Shown: positions 32,267-43,397, counted from the stretch's first letter. The stretch is DNA of 64,000 nt from Heligmosomoides polygyrus polygyrus (GCA_947396885.1 OX377202.1:5642001-5706000), one strand, 5' to 3'. A program made the numbers and translations. The notes: generated from the sequence alone by a model not told the origin.

Positions 32267-32433
32267 GCCCTAGTTTATACTAGCGTCGCTGCGCGGCATT
32301 ATGGTCTGGATAGATATCGACCGCGCAGCGCGGCATTATTGTCTGTATAGATATCGATCACGCGGCGCGATAAATCGATATCTACGACAATCATGATGCC
32401 GCGACGCGTGTCGGCACAAGTATAAACTAGCGT
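32267..32433. mobile_element. PIF/Harbinger-like MITE, GCGCCGC subfamily
   Basis: GCCCTAGTTTATACTAGCGT and GCACAAGTATAAACTAGCGT (inverted) with TTA on both sides (32,264-32,266 and 32,434-32,436). An internal segment with ATAGATATCGA is duplicated relative to the 26.6-kb copy. Confidence 0.8.
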
Positions 32434-32442
32434 TTACGGGCA

Positions 32443-32600
32443 AGGGGTCGTGGCGCAGTGAATAGTGGCGTTGCTTCATACGGGAGAGGTTGGGAGTTTG
32501 GATCTCCTGCATTGCGGCATTTTTGCACCACATCCTGGAGTCCCTTCCCCAACCTGGTTCGGTAGAACCCGGCTGCGGACTCTCTCTGAGTGACAAAATC
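32443..32600 (+). other. tRNA-like repeat or SINE
   Basis: GGGGTCGTGGCGCAGTGAAT has an A-box-like TGGCGCAGTGAA, and TTGGGAGTTTGGATCTCCTG a degraded B box about 50 bp later. The 3' part has no visible tail. Confidence 0.4.
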
Positions 32601-32879
32601 TATGTTTCTATGCGAGTAGCCTGGATCGCACACACCCACGGGTGCCTTTCCTTCCGAAGCAATTTGTCCGTAATTGCACTCACGACACCTAATTTGACGC
32701 TGCCAATATGATGCGTTCTACCTAAAAACCTTGTGCCTTCTACAACATGGCAAAACATGACCTTCTGCCGTAAAAGGCTATAAAAAGTTAAGCTTCCACA
32801 CGCGAAAGAACGTTTGGTGAGACGTACAGTACAAAAAATATCAGATTGAGGCAAAACAGCGAAAATGCCCGATTCCGGA

Positions 32880-32976
32880 CTGAGGCGGCTGCCAGCTTCT
32901 CAAAAAATCGATATACATGGCTGCCGTGGTGACGCGCCGCGCCGCGCAGCAGCGCAAGTATAAACTACGCCTTCTG
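32880..32976. mobile_element. half of a GCGCCGC-subfamily MITE
   Basis: AAAAATCGATATACATGGCT and GCGCAAGTATAAACTACGCC match the right half of the MITE at 26.6 kb. The left half is gone. Confidence 0.55.
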
Positions 32977-33105
32977 GGTAGGAGCAAATCCAGGCTCAAA
33001 GGTTTTCTAGGCGCACTCAACACGAGCGAATAGAATCAGAAAAGGCAAGAGGGACTTCGTCCATAAATCAGCTGCAACGACAATATCAGAAGACCTACAG
33101 ACTTA

Positions 33106-33622
33106 GCCCTAGTTTACACTTGCGCCGCCACGCGGCGCGGCACTACGTTCGTCATAGATATCGATTTTTCGCGCTGCCCGGTCGATATCTATCCTGACCA
33201 TCGTGCCACGCCGCGCAGCGGCGCAACTACTCAGACAAACGAGCACTAGGACCCGCACAACCAGTTGCTATTGTGGGGAGAACCTGTTGCAGTGGGTGTG
33301 GCGGGCTGCGCCAATTGGTCAGGTGAGGGAGCCCGGCGCGATTACCTGCACCCCGTTGACGCTCCTGTGGAAGTATACCATTAGGCTTAAGGGTCGGCTT
33401 CTGTTGCTAGAGTGTTGCAGGATTCTTGTGCAGCCGTATATCTACATATATCCAGCTCGTACCTGCATATATATGTGCATACGCATATAATTAGGTATAT
33501 ACTATGTATACACATGTATATACATCTGTATATACAGGTACATACATAGAAACAGGTTGTCACCACAATAGCAACTGGTTGTACGGGTCCTAGATAACGA
33601 ATATCTGAGTATAAACGAGGGC
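33106..33622. mobile_element. PIF/Harbinger-like MITE with a nested element
   Basis: The host MITE starts GCCCTAGTTTACACTTGCGC and resumes at AGTATAAACGAGGGC, with TTA flanks (33,103-33,105 and 33,623-33,625). The nested insert, about 33,230-33,607, has a ~40-bp near-perfect inverted repeat (GGACCCGCACAACCAGTTGC / GCAACTGGTTGTACGGGTCC). A TA-rich core of alternating ATATATGTGC and TGTATATAC runs occupies 33,436-33,545. Confidence 0.75.
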
Positions 33623-34191
33623 TTAGACGCTCGCCAAGATACTCCCTGGTGAGCAGGGAATAACCGCATGCACTAAACGACCTCAACAGTCCACTGTACA
33701 AGCCGTAGTGAATACGCTGCAGCAGATGCCGACGTAGCGCTGATAATGACCCGCTTAAGGCCGGCTAGCGCCATCGTCAGGCGCATGCGCATGAATTTCC
33801 GCGGTCGACGGCAAAAAACGACGGGGACTGGTCGCGCAGCACGACGGCTGCTGACCCATTTCGAAAAGAAACACTTCGGTGGATTGTCGCCGAGCGCTTG
33901 CATCGAACCGAACTCGTGCACACGCTCCGCTGCCCAAACAGGTGAGCTGTCCTTCTCGGCCAGCCGATTAGACCCGTTGTTCGGACGCAGAGCCGTCGAA
34001 AGAACGACGATCCGAAACCGTATCAGCTCAGCGGATTTCCATCACTGAATAGCGGCGGCGTCAACACAATTAGCGCGTCTTTTCAATTACGGCGATTTCG
34101 CCGGGGATGCGAAAACGGTTTCTGCAAATCGACCGAAGGGGAACGAGCTAAGGAGATTGTGTTGGACATTGACGTATCACACGTTCAACTA
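33623..34191 (+). other. CpG-rich, possible exon
   Basis: A 100-codon Arg-rich plus frame at 33,746-34,048 contains a good splice-donor match (CAAACAG|GTGAGC at about 33,942). No domain is recognised, and no partner exon was found. Confidence 0.2.
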
Positions 34192-34290
34192 TTAGGCCGT
34201 TGCATATGAAATGGCCGATTATGGCTGAAAACTTTAACAGATCATAACTTTGCTTGGAAACATTTTTATCAATCGAAATAAACACCATTA

Positions 34291-34625
34291 GGCCTCGTGC
34301 ATACTTCCCGTCGCCGAGATGGAATCGCGGCGATGAGTTTTGCAGAGCGACGCGAAAGAATTTGAACTTCTCAGTGCTCGTCGCATCGCTCATCGCCCTG
34401 CAAGGGAGCGCGACGGCGATCCGTCCAGGACCAACGCTAAACACCGCGCGCGGCGCGAAAAAGTATGCTAGGCCCGCGACGGGCGCGGGAAGCCATCGCG
34501 CATGCCGACCGCCACTGTAGCGGCGGCTTCGGCGAAGTTTCCTTGACTATTCGACCGCGTGCGGCAGAATGGCCATGAACTGAGCGCCGCGATGGCATCA
34601 CGGCGATGGAGGTATGCCCCCGGCC
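34291..34625. mobile_element. PIF/Harbinger-like MITE in the mariner 3' region
   Basis: GGCCTCGTGCATACTTCCCG and GGAGGTATGCCCCCGGCC are inverted, with TTA on both sides (34,288-34,290; 34,626-34,628). Confidence 0.7.
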
Positions 34626-35200
34626 TTACAATTAGTACACTTTACCCGACGCGACAATAGCCTAAACATTCCATCTTTATAAGAATCAGAACTACGAGAA
34701 TTAATAAAGCAGAAGAAGTCATTTTCGACATCATCCTGGTTGCTGAATTTTTTATCCTTCACATGGCGGTCTAAATGCTGAAAAGATGATAATCGGTAGG
34801 GAACAGATCTGGAGAATATGCTGGATGTGGCAGAGGTTCGTATCCCAGTTTCCGGACTACAATTTTTGAAAAGTGCGGACGCACGTTGTTCTGCAGTAGG
34901 ATTGGGCCTTTTCGATCGACCAAAGCTGGCTGTTTTTTAATCAACTTCTGGTGCGTCACTTCAATTCCGACACAGCACTTCTCCGCTGTGACAGTCTCTC
35001 CAGTCTTCAAGAATTGTGATGGACTATACCAGCCATTGTCCATCATACAGTCACCACGGTCTTCTTCGGATGTAGACTTGGTTTCGGAATCTTCTTGGGA
35101 CTCTCATTCTTGTCCAGTCATTGCGCAGAGCGACGACGATTGCCATGAAGGATCCGCTTTTTGTCGCGTGTCATGATCCTGTCCAAAAAAGGCTCTCTTA

Positions 35201-35334
35201 GGCCCCGTTTATACTTCCGACGCCGAGAGACGCGACGCCATGTAAAGTAGCCGAATTGATCGATCGCGTCGCCCCATCAATGTGGCCACAATGTGTGGCG
35301 TCGCGTCGCTCGGGGTCGAAGTATAAACGGGCTC
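35201..35334. mobile_element. PIF/Harbinger-like MITE, GACGCC subfamily
   Basis: GGCCCCGTTTATACTTCCGA and TCGAAGTATAAACGGGCTC with TTA on both sides (35,198-35,200; 35,335-35,337), inside the mariner coding region. Confidence 0.85.
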
Positions 35335-35710
35335 TTAGGTTGCGCAGCCCCAGCGAAACACAGGTGTCGCGGTGCTTCAGCATCTGCCCGGCGGTCAGTT
35401 GGTGCGAGACTCATTTATCCACCTTCTTCACTTTTCCGATCGCATTCAACTGAGGCCTGATGGTGCTGCCGTCGACGCCGAAATGCTATGCTGATTCTTA
35501 TACAGTTCGACGCGGATCCGCTTCCACCACGGCTTTGAGTTGGTCGTCATTAAGGAGTGACGGCGGCCTACCTCGGTCTACACTTTCGAGACTTTCGCCT
35601 CCAGGGGCCAGATTCATCAACGGCTTACACCAATTTAACAGAAAAAAATACAGCCGAAATCCCTGAAATCGCGGCTTATCAAGCGATATTGTGAGCGATA
35701 AGCCGCGTTA

Positions 35711-36507
35711 GGCGCCTTTTATACTTGCGCCGCCCCGCGGCGCGGCGTGATGGTCGGCATGGCTATCGATTTTTCGCGCCGCGAGGCGGCGCCGCATCGC
35801 TTCTATACTCCGCCGCCGCAAAACACCACACTTGACGGAATTTTGGGTTACGGTATTCGGCGAATTGCGCCGCTGAGGGGAAGGGCGCGGCGCGGCGCGA
35901 TCAGCCGCGGCTGACTCGGTGTAGGGTGAGAGATTTCACCTTTTCCACCAAACTTCTCCTATTGGGAAGGAGGAGGGGGTATTTAGGGTGCTGATCACGA
36001 ATCTGACATCGTTTTTTGATGTTACAAGCGATTACTAGGTTTGGATGATTAGGGAGTTTTAGCGAAATCGGTGACCATGACCTTAGCCCGTACCTTCTGT
36101 GACCTAGGAAGAGAATGGAGATCTGTACACATTCACAAAGCTTCATATACCATGCTAAAGATATGCTTAGTACACAGTGACCACAGAATGGCCATATGAG
36201 AAAGAATTTTGAGTGGTTATCGACGATGAGTACCTTCCAGCAGTTTTACTTTAGGACGCGCACATATCGCAAAATAAGGAGTGGTTTAGTGTCGTTTGCA
36301 TTGCAGGGGATTCGACTTAATACCACACTCACCAGTTTCAACCGTAGGTTGAGCGCGTAATGCGCAGAAGCTCGTGGCCGAGCGTCGCTGACGCTCCCCT
36401 TCCTAACTGCAATCGCGCAGCGACGCGTCAATTCGGAGCGCGGCGCGACTGGCCGCGCCGCTCCCCAAATTGACGCGCCGCGTCGCGGCGGGAGTATAAA
36501 AGGCGCC
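35711..36507. mobile_element. long PIF/Harbinger-like MITE, GGCGCC ends
   Basis: GGCGCCTTTTATACTTGCGC and GCGGGAGTATAAAAGGCGCC are inverted ends with TTA on both sides (35,708-35,710; 36,508-36,510). The interior includes a piece of the GTGCTGATCACGAATCTGAC repeat (35,989) that also lies at 63.4 kb. Confidence 0.75.
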
Positions 36508-36510
36508 TTA

Positions 36511-36644
36511 GGGCCCGTTTATACTTGGACGCCGAGCGACGCGGCGCCACGCATTGTGGCCACATTGATCGGGCGACGCGATCGATCAATCTGCTTACTA
36601 TACATCCCGTCGCGTCGCTCGGCGTCGGAATTATAAACGGGGCC
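36511..36644. mobile_element. PIF/Harbinger-like MITE, GACGCC subfamily
   Basis: GGGCCCGTTTATACTTGGAC to GTCGGAATTATAAACGGGGCC. It abuts the previous MITE and shares its TTA. Confidence 0.75.
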
Positions 36645-37227
36645 TATCTGACTTTTCCGCTGTGAACTCTCTGTTAAAGTTACGTAAGTCGTCGATGAAT
36701 CCGACCCCAGGTCGACACCTTTCGGACCAGCGGCGAATCATGCGTTCCCTAGCGAAGTTCTCCCCAACTGCAACGTTGATGTTACGAGCTGTGGCCGCGG
36801 GGTTGTGTCCACTTTTCCATTCATATAAGAAGAGCCCCCGAATATCACGTTGATTCATACTGTAACAATGACGTCAAAAACTCGGCGCTATAACTTCTAA
36901 TAAAGCAGAGATTCTGCCCTTTCAAAAGCTACATACATTGCCTGAAACGGGGGCATTCGTAACCACTAAAAATTGATCAGAAATTGAGGTAGCAAAATCG
37001 GCTATTTTATATGCAACGAACTGATATTTCTACTAGTGGCATTTTGGTTGAGCTCACACGACGTTTTGCATTTCTTTATTGGCTGGCGTTTAGGCGGTAT
37101 CATCTTCTCCAGAGCCTGCTGAAAGGAAAGATCAAGTCGAAATGTGGTCAGACGACGCTTCAACCTTAGACATTCAAGACCATCTTTCGATCACGTAGTG
37201 AATAGAAAGATCGACACACACCCTTTA

Positions 37228-37725
37228 GGGCCCGTTCATACTTCGCGACGAGAGCGACTCGTCGCACGGCAAAACAGATCGATTAGAGCGATCGTCGCCA
37301 ATCTGCTCATGGCCCATGTTATACTTCGGCGACGCTGTTGTTGAGCGGGTGCTATGCAGTGCGTAACAGCCAGCGCAACACTCGCTCCCGTCGCTGCTTT
37401 TGCCTGTTCATACATCGCGCCGGCGACGTGAGCGACAAAAGCGACTGGGGCGGCGAACGGACTATGAAGTACGTAATTACACCATAGCGCACTAGTGTTC
37501 GAAAAGACCTATTTCTTTTCTGCCACTCTCCAAATCAAAGTAAGGCATGCTATTATACTTCTTTTGAGTGCCAGATTGATAATGCAGGTAATATGACTGT
37601 TTATTAGGGTCTGAGTAGGTTGATTGACTGACTGCCAAGAAGTAGGCGTTATGGTGCAGTTACGTACACTACGTCCGTCGTCCCAGTCACTCTCCTCGCT
37701 GCCGTCGCGTAGTATGAACAGAGCC
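37228..37725. mobile_element. PIF/Harbinger-like MITE, GCGACA subfamily (long)
   Basis: GGGCCCGTTCATACTTCGCG and GTCGCGTAGTATGAACAGAGCC are inverted ends flanked by TTA and TTG. Extra internal TATACTTCGGCGAC and GTTCATACATCGC half-ends suggest nested or compound structure. Confidence 0.6.
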
Positions 37726-37863
37726 TTGTAGGAAGCCAGACGAAGCAATTGGTCGGTAGCAGGGCCGTTATAAAAACACAGACAGTCCAATCAGAATGCC
37801 AACCTGGTGAGGGTCTGCGCTCCTGTCGTGTTGTATAGATACACTCTTCCTTCCGGTTCAGCT

Positions 37864-37992
37864 TCAGCCTTTTGGCTTGGACCCAAAATGTCTCAGGGCT
37901 TTGAGGGCGGCAGTTTGGGCTTCGACTGCCAGTAGCTTGACCCTGACCTCGAGTTCCTCACCCATACGCCTGTGGACTCTATGGTGACCCAT
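37864..37992 (-). CDS. 42-codon coding-like frame
   Basis: Met at 37,992 to the stop at 37,864. The translation is hydrophilic, with RRMGEELEVRVKLLAVEAQT then AALKALRHFG, a likely short helical or coiled-coil segment. It lies between MITEs, so it may be the tail of a transposon accessory protein, but nothing in the sequence proves that. Product unknown. Confidence 0.25.
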   Translation of the reverse strand: MGHHRVHRRMGEELEVRVKLLAVEAQTAALKALRHFGSKPKG

Positions 37993-38635
37993 TGCAGTGG
38001 ATGGTGGGGCCCGGATTCATAAACGACTTACCGGCCGGTAAGTGTGAAATCTATCACCACTCCCCACTTAGCCATGATTCTTGAACGCGCCGCGTGGAAA
38101 ATTAGCGGTAAGCTTAGAGGTAAATGCTACATCGCTAGTGCGTCCGGGAACATTTACCGCTAAAGCAAGGGTTCTGCTCCACTGCTAAGTTCCGACCCAA
38201 CGCAACAACCCTGGCCCGTTGCCAACTCACCCGCTAAATCAATACTTGACAAAAACACTTGCTTTGGCGGTCATGAATCAGAAACAAAGGTAAGTTCCCG
38301 GTATGTGGCCGGTAAGTAGCCGTAGAGGTAAATCGGAGTAGGATTTAAAGCAGCCCCTGGACTTGGCTTGCCTTACCTATGTTTCTACTATTTGTCAACG
38401 ACTTTTTCTACTCGCTACTATCCCCGTATTTCACATAGCTGAAGTGTGTATGCCTGATCACTCAAAAAACTTCGCTATTAACGGTTGTTCAAAACTTGAC
38501 GCAATAAATGTCGTTAGCACCTGCTGCTAACAATGAAAAATCAAAATTTCCAATTAGATAACAGCTGTAATGCTCCTTGGTGATGATCACCCGAGTTTCA
38601 GTTTCACTCTAGATGGTAATCCCTTGCTGCAGGTA
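37993..38635. other. degraded MITE-like sequence
   Basis: GGGGCCCGGATTCATAAACG at 38,006 followed by ACTTACCGGCCGGTAAGT resembles a GGATTCATC-family left end. A convincing right end is not seen. A similar scrap, GGGCCCATATTCACCAATG, is at about 7,524. Confidence 0.4.
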
Positions 38636-38931
38636 AAAGGATAAAGGATAAAGAACGGCGTTACTCAATCCCTTCTGGGATGCGCCAGCGCATTCTACTT
38701 CTACGGGATGTCGTGGAGGCGACATGAATGCGTATTTGGCCATACAATGACTTGCGGTGGCCAGCCGATGAACAAGTCAGCGCTCTATCCTTCCCAGAAG
38801 GGTCTGGTACCAATTCACCGACCCCGGAGGGATGGAAGGCTTGGTTGGCCTGGGCGGGAAATCCGAACCAGGAACCTGGTATCGGGTGCACGCGACAGTC
38901 GCGCCTCCTCCGACTGCGCCACACGCGCCCT
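38636..38931 (-). mobile_element. SINE-1, full length with target duplication
   Basis: The body is flanked by TTGCTGCAGGTA (38,624-38,635) and TTGCTGCAAGTA (38,932-38,943). The plus strand starts with AAAGGATAAAGGATAAAGAA, the tandem 3' tail, and ends at the promoter GCCACACGCGCC. Confidence 0.92.
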
Positions 38932-39398
38932 TTGCTGCAAGTACGTGAAGTAAAAGGTTTAGGGGCAGTGTAGAGTGCGTAAGATACTCTACCACTTAAT
39001 AGAAGCAACACGAAGGCAATTTCCCCCACTTCGAGAATAACCCACTCTGACATTCGTCCAAATTCTTCTGGTGTTCAACGGCCTTTTAATGGTTTTTGTG
39101 GTGCCCATCTGAATGAGAGCGCTCCCAGCAGGGATTCTGCAGCAGACTCGTCCGTTGAGTTCTCATTCAAAGAAGCGAAACGACGGTGCCTGTCACTTTG
39201 CTGTCAGGGAAAAGTAGGCAAAAAGTTGAAATCTTCCCAGCTGTCTTTGAGAGAACAGCGCAGACATGCCACCTTGTTCAGTTACAGCTTGACGGGAAAG
39301 AAATTGCTAAGAAACGCTTCTTGAGCTATTCTTGAAGCTCTAGATTGGCGTTGGGCGTTCTGTCATATTATTCACCAACTCCGCATTTAGAAGCTTCG

Positions 39399-39797
39399 GT
39401 ACATGTCGTGTAGGTGAGCAGCATTGGTGGGTGGGAACGCCCCATCCAATCAGACAGCATGGCATGGGCGCGCCAATCAGTGATGGCGTATACAGTATTG
39501 TTAGTATTGTTGATCAGTATTGTTTACTCGCTGCTCACAACTCAACATATTCACCTAATTCTCACAGTGAACGGTTAGAATGATAAAGAAGGGATAAGGG
39601 ACGACGTTAGTCAATGTCTTTTGGGATGCGCCACGCATTCAACTCCTTCTGGGGGTAGTGGAGACAACTCGGATGGATATGTTATGGCATGCAACGATGG
39701 GCTGATGGGCTGGCATGTGTTCGGGCTGTGCCCTAAGTTGGTTATTATTGGCTGGCGCGCTCCCACCTACCAATGCTGCTCACCTACGCGACATGTG
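39399..39797. mobile_element. MITE-2 copy with SINE-1 fragment inside
   Basis: GTACATGTCGTGTAGGTGAG and CTGCTCACCTACGCGACATG are the inverted ends. ATTGGCTGGCGCGCTCCCAC and the preceding GGTTATTATT match other MITE-2 right halves. The SINE-1 3' fragment at 39,592-39,680 lies within. Confidence 0.7.
39592..39680 (-). mobile_element. SINE-1 3' fragment in MITE-2
   Basis: GGGATAAGGGACGACGTTAG and GGGATGCGCCACGCATTCAA match the SINE-1 3' end in reverse. Confidence 0.65.
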
Positions 39798-39984
39798 TCG
39801 AAGCTTCCAGAAAAGAATCGAACAAACCACATTATCAACACTGTAGTGAACTATGTCCCGTTCCTCGACCGTAGGAATCGGAACACAAACTATTACAAGC
39901 CCTATTCGTGCTCAACTGCACTCTACTTAATACTGACCAGCGTTCCCACTTTCATCACCTACTTCGGAACCAGAGCGGTGTAAT

Positions 39985-40232
39985 CTTGGCGTGCGCCATG
40001 CATTCTACTTCATCGTGGAGAACGTTTGAGTGGGTACATATTTAGACTACATAGAGACCGGCCAATGGACAAGTCAGATTTTGATCCGTCCTAGACAAAT
40101 CTCATGCCAATTACTTAGCACCTGAGAAATCGAAGGCTTAGTGAGGTTGGACGGAGCCCAAACCACGAAGCTTGAATCGAGATGCACGCGATAGCAGGTG
40201 CCTCCCCCGACTGCGCTATTCCGCGCCCAACG
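39985..40232 (-). mobile_element. SINE-1, degenerate copy
   Basis: TGCGCCATGCATTCTACTTC at the 3' side and CGACTGCGCTATTCCGCGCC at the promoter side, with a diverged middle. Confidence 0.65.
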
Positions 40233-40337
40233 TTTTGCGATGGCTCACGAATTTGCATGTCATCTTTGTCAGATCCATGCCATTTTCGTTTTTCTCCAAC
40301 TTACTACTATTACTATTCTACTGTATATAAAGGAGTA

Positions 40338-40515
40338 AACGTGTGTGTGTATGTATGTATGTGTTGTGTGTATGGGTTGTGTGTGTTGTGTGTGTTGTGT
40401 GTATGTGTATGTGTGTTGTGTATGTGTTGTGTGTATGTATATGTTCTGTATGTGTTGTGTGTATATGTGTTGTGCGTGTTGTGTGTGATGTGTGTATGTG
40501 TGTATGTGCTGTGTT
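40338..40515 (+). repeat. TG/TGTATG microsatellite
   Basis: About 175 bp of GTGTGTATG, GTTGTGTG and TATGTATG units on the plus strand. The long frames on both strands here are artefacts of the repeat. Confidence 0.9.
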
Positions 40516-40879
40516 TCCGTCCTTCCATCTCAACTGGAGTGGGGAAGGTCGTATTGGTGATATTAACAATTGATGGCGTTCAACAGCGGCGCGAGATTTC
40601 AACCTGGGGTTACCGAGGCTGCTGAACACGAATCTTAAGTTTGTTTTTGAAGTATCGATCGCCATCAATCAATATTGGTCAAATTATCGATTTTCTGTGG
40701 ATGTCGTTCTTTTTTCGCTTTTTTTCTAACTTGCCCCAATCGACGTAGTTAACATGTTCTTCCTGAGGAAACACAGGTGGCAGCTACAGTTGTTGATGAG
40801 AAGTTATTGCCACGGCAAAGCCGTTAAGAAGCCGTCAGTGCGGCCGAGAGGCCCTCTGACGGCTGATATGTACAGAAAT

Positions 40880-41050
40880 GGGCATCGCGTAGTAGAGCAG
40901 TCGAAGGAAGCACCGACTGTCGTGTGCACCCCCATTCAAGGTACTTGGTTCGGGTTCCGCCCAGGTTAATCAAAGCTTCCATCCATTATTAGGAGTCGGT
41001 TAGTTGGTACCGGAATCGTCTGGGAAGGATAAAACACTGCTGACTTGTCG
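40880..41050 (+). mobile_element. SINE-1 5' half
   Basis: CGCGTAGTAGAGCAGTCGAA, GGTACTTGGTTCGGGTTCCG and TCTGGGAAGGATAAAACACT. It is truncated 3'. Confidence 0.7.
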
Positions 41051-41382
41051 GAGGGGTGGGGGCATATAGTGATTTGCGTCTCCATTCCCTCACTCGAGTT
41101 TCTACGACAAATCAGCTACTGTCCAGGATGCCAGAATTTTGATCTAAATTTACCAAGTATCATGAAATGACCTGCGCGATTGGTCGTTTACGGTTGCCTC
41201 CTCCCGACTAGGATAGATCCGAAAACTTATTATCATATTCAGACAGCTTGTCATCCTTCACACTTAAGATGTCACTTTGAGTACAATCAGATTTTTTAAG
41301 GCTTAAACAGACAGCCCTGGAATATCCTCATTATTGCCTATTATTTTGTTGAATTCTCGTAGGAATTCTCTACGTAAGAAGA

Positions 41383-41676
41383 TAGGCGCGTGTAGCGCAG
41401 TCGGTGGAAGTGTCGGTTGTCGCGTGCACCTGATACACGCGGTTCTTGGTTCGGATTTACCCCCCAGGCCAACTAAGCTTTCCATCCCTCCGGGGTCGGT
41501 GAATTGGTACCAGACTTGTCTGGGAAGGATAGAGCGCTGACTTGTTCATCGGCTGGCCACCGCAAATCAGTATGTGGTCAAATTCGCATTGAAACCGCCT
41601 CCACGACATCCCGTTGAAGTAGAATGCGTGGCGCATCCCAAAAGGGTTTGAGTAACGCCCTCCTTTATCATTTATA
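41383..41676 (+). mobile_element. SINE-1, full length
   Basis: GGCGCGTGTAGCGCAGTCGG through AACGCCCTCCTTTATCATTT. A TAAGAA near both ends may be a short or worn target duplication. Confidence 0.85.
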
Positions 41677-41781
41677 AGAAACGGGTTTTAATCTGAGACT
41701 TTATTTATTTTTTATTTATTCATGACGTAGATTGAAGTCCACGTGGAACAATGGCAACTAGAACGACAAGTTCAGACAATA

Positions 41782-43008
41782 CAGGGTGTCTCAAAAAAAT
41801 GTATACACTGTTTGAAAGGTGGTAACTTTGCTCTCAGAGAAGATGCTGAAAAATTTAAAAGCTCATATGAAATCTTGAGAAAATAGAAATTTTTCGACAT
41901 ATGAGAGGTATGGAGTGCGCCGTGCACTCGTCAGAAATTTTGCATTTTATACTCGATTAATTGTGTTTCGATTGAATACATGCTATAATTTCTTCACAAA
42001 GTGGCCGTTTTGATGGAATTGTGTTTCTTTCGACGATTAAAATTTAAAAACACATTAATGTTTGCAAAAAATGCAGTTTAACCTAAAAAACGCAAGTAGT
42101 ATTTGATAGGTTCTAACATTGCTGTTAGTGAAGCATTTTAAGATGTTTGAGACTCACATGAAAGCACAGAGGAATGCCATTGATGTGGTGTGTAAATAGT
42201 TAAGGTTGCGCCATGTCCCCGTCTTAAACCTTGCATTTCAGACTCGACTGATTGTGCATGCTTGTTACAATATTGTTACTAGTTGGCCACATTAACCTGT
42301 GTTGTGCTTCTTTTAAGGTTTAAAACTTGACAGTCACGTGAAAGCCACGCGGCATGTGAGTTTATTGGTAACACAAATTAAATGTGAGCAGGAGCCCCAT
42401 TTTCCAAGATGGGTTCTGTGGAGTGATGAAGCAACATTCAAGGTGAACGGAGAGGTTAATCGGCATAACTGCAGCTACTGGGCGACAGAGGACGTTAAAA
42501 GAAGCACAGTGCTGATTAATCTGGCCAAGTAGTAACAAGATTGTAACAAGCATTCAGCACATGCATAATCAATCGAGCCGGATGTGCAGGTTTTAGGCGG
42601 GAGCATGGCGCAATCTTGACTATTTGCATGCCACAGTACTCTGGTTACCCTGCGCTTTCATATGAGTCTCAAACATCTTAAAATGCTTCACTAGCAGCAA
42701 TGTTAGAACCTTTCATATAGTACCTGCATTTTTCTCAAGCCGTTGTGTGCCTTTAAGTTTTAAATAAGCACAAATCAATCAATACGGTCTCTTAACGGAA
42801 AAATTACAACAAGTATTCGAGTGAAACACAATCAATCGAGTGTAAAATGCAAAATTCCTGACGAGTGCACGGCGCAATCCATACCGCTCATACGCCAGAA
42901 AATTTCTATTTTCAAGCTTTCGTATAGGCCTTCAACTTCTTTAGTACCTTTATTGTGAGCAAAGTTATCGCATTTCAAACAGTGTATACATTTTTTTGAG
43001 ACATTCAG
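41782..43008 (+). mobile_element. fold-back Tc1/mariner-like derivative, copy 2
   Basis: The outer ends CAGGGTGTCTCAAAAAAATG and CATTTTTTTGAGACATTC are inverted, and pairing continues for ~50 bp. Inside, GGAGTGCGCCGTGCACTCGT pairs with ACGAGTGCACGGCGCAATCC. Further in, GGTTGCGCCATG and a TGTTACTAGTTGGCCA block face their inverted partners. The arms (~500 bp each) therefore consist of nested inverted blocks around a ~200-bp transposase core. Confidence 0.75.
42338..42532 (+). pseudogene. transposase core fragment (DEATF), copy 2
   Basis: VLWSDEATFKVNGEVNRHNC and SYWATEDVKRSTVLIN match the core at 30,970-31,164 closely but in opposite orientation. Only this catalytic-region segment is left. 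Confidence 0.6.
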
Positions 43009-43397
43009 GATTCTATTCTATTTTTTTATTCTAGGATTCTTGATTAATGACAAGCTTTGCTTTGATATTCATTGCAAAGCTTTGGTTTCAGAGGCAAATC
43101 ATAAGGTATATAATTTATTCAAAGCGCTCCGAACAAAAATTCCTCGGATTTTGGTCAAAGTCTACAAAATCTATGCACGCCCAATTTTGGAGGGAGGTAC
43201 CACTGTTTTCTCACTTACAAAAAGAAATTCGTAGACCTCATTGGAAATGTTCAGAATAACTACACTCGCAAGGTTCTTATGCGCAGTACAGGTCTAGGTT
43301 ACCAATACATTCCCAATGTATTAGGTTGGTGCATAAGTTCTCGGACATTTGGGGCATGAAATATTTATTATCACAACATACGAACAACAATGTCAAA

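Larger units (their letters stand above)
35605..36707. mobile_element. GGATTCATC-family MITE with CAG duplication and two nested MITEs
   Basis: GGGCCAGATTCATCAACGGC pairs with GTCGATGAATCCGACCC, with CAG at 35,602-35,604 and 36,708-36,710. Between the ends lie the nested elements at 35,711-36,507 and 36,511-36,644. Confidence 0.75.
34640..36858 (-). pseudogene. mariner transposase, interrupted by MITEs
   Basis: From the N-terminus: MNQRDIRGLFLYEWKSGHNP (36,858 downward); after the large MITE, GRPPSLLNDDQLKAVVEADP and STIRPQLNAIGKVKKVDKWV; after the small MITE, SAQWLDKNESPKKIPKPSLH; then VDRKGPILLQNNVRPHFSKI and YSPDLFPTDYHLFS. The normal HDNARPH is QNNVRPH, so the second catalytic Asp is replaced by Asn. 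Stops and frameshifts are also present. The rest of the C-terminus continues in another frame to about 34,640. This copy is much older than the one at 2.9 kb. Confidence 0.8.
34192..37024 (-). mobile_element. mariner element carrying five nested MITEs
   Basis: TTAGGCCGTTGCATATGAAA at the left and TTTTATATGCAACGAACTGA at the right are imperfect TIRs, with TA outside each (34,190-34,191 and 37,025-37,026). Subtracting MITEs at 34,291-34,625, 35,201-35,334 and 35,605-36,707 (which itself contains two more) leaves about 1.26 kb, a normal mariner length. Confidence 0.8.

Noticed and set aside
33436..33545. Simple microsatellite expansion
   Set aside because: The TA-rich run sits symmetrically between 40-bp inverted repeats, so it is better explained as the core of a nested element.
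38661..39053. 130-codon minus frame including PGSWFGFPAQANQAFHPSG
   Set aside because: The same peptide appears at every SINE-1 copy (for example 24,620, 31,802 and 59,913), so it is SINE sequence read as protein.
40182..40668. Long Cys/Val-rich and His/Thr-rich frames on both strands
   Set aside because: Translation of the TG/TGTATG microsatellite.
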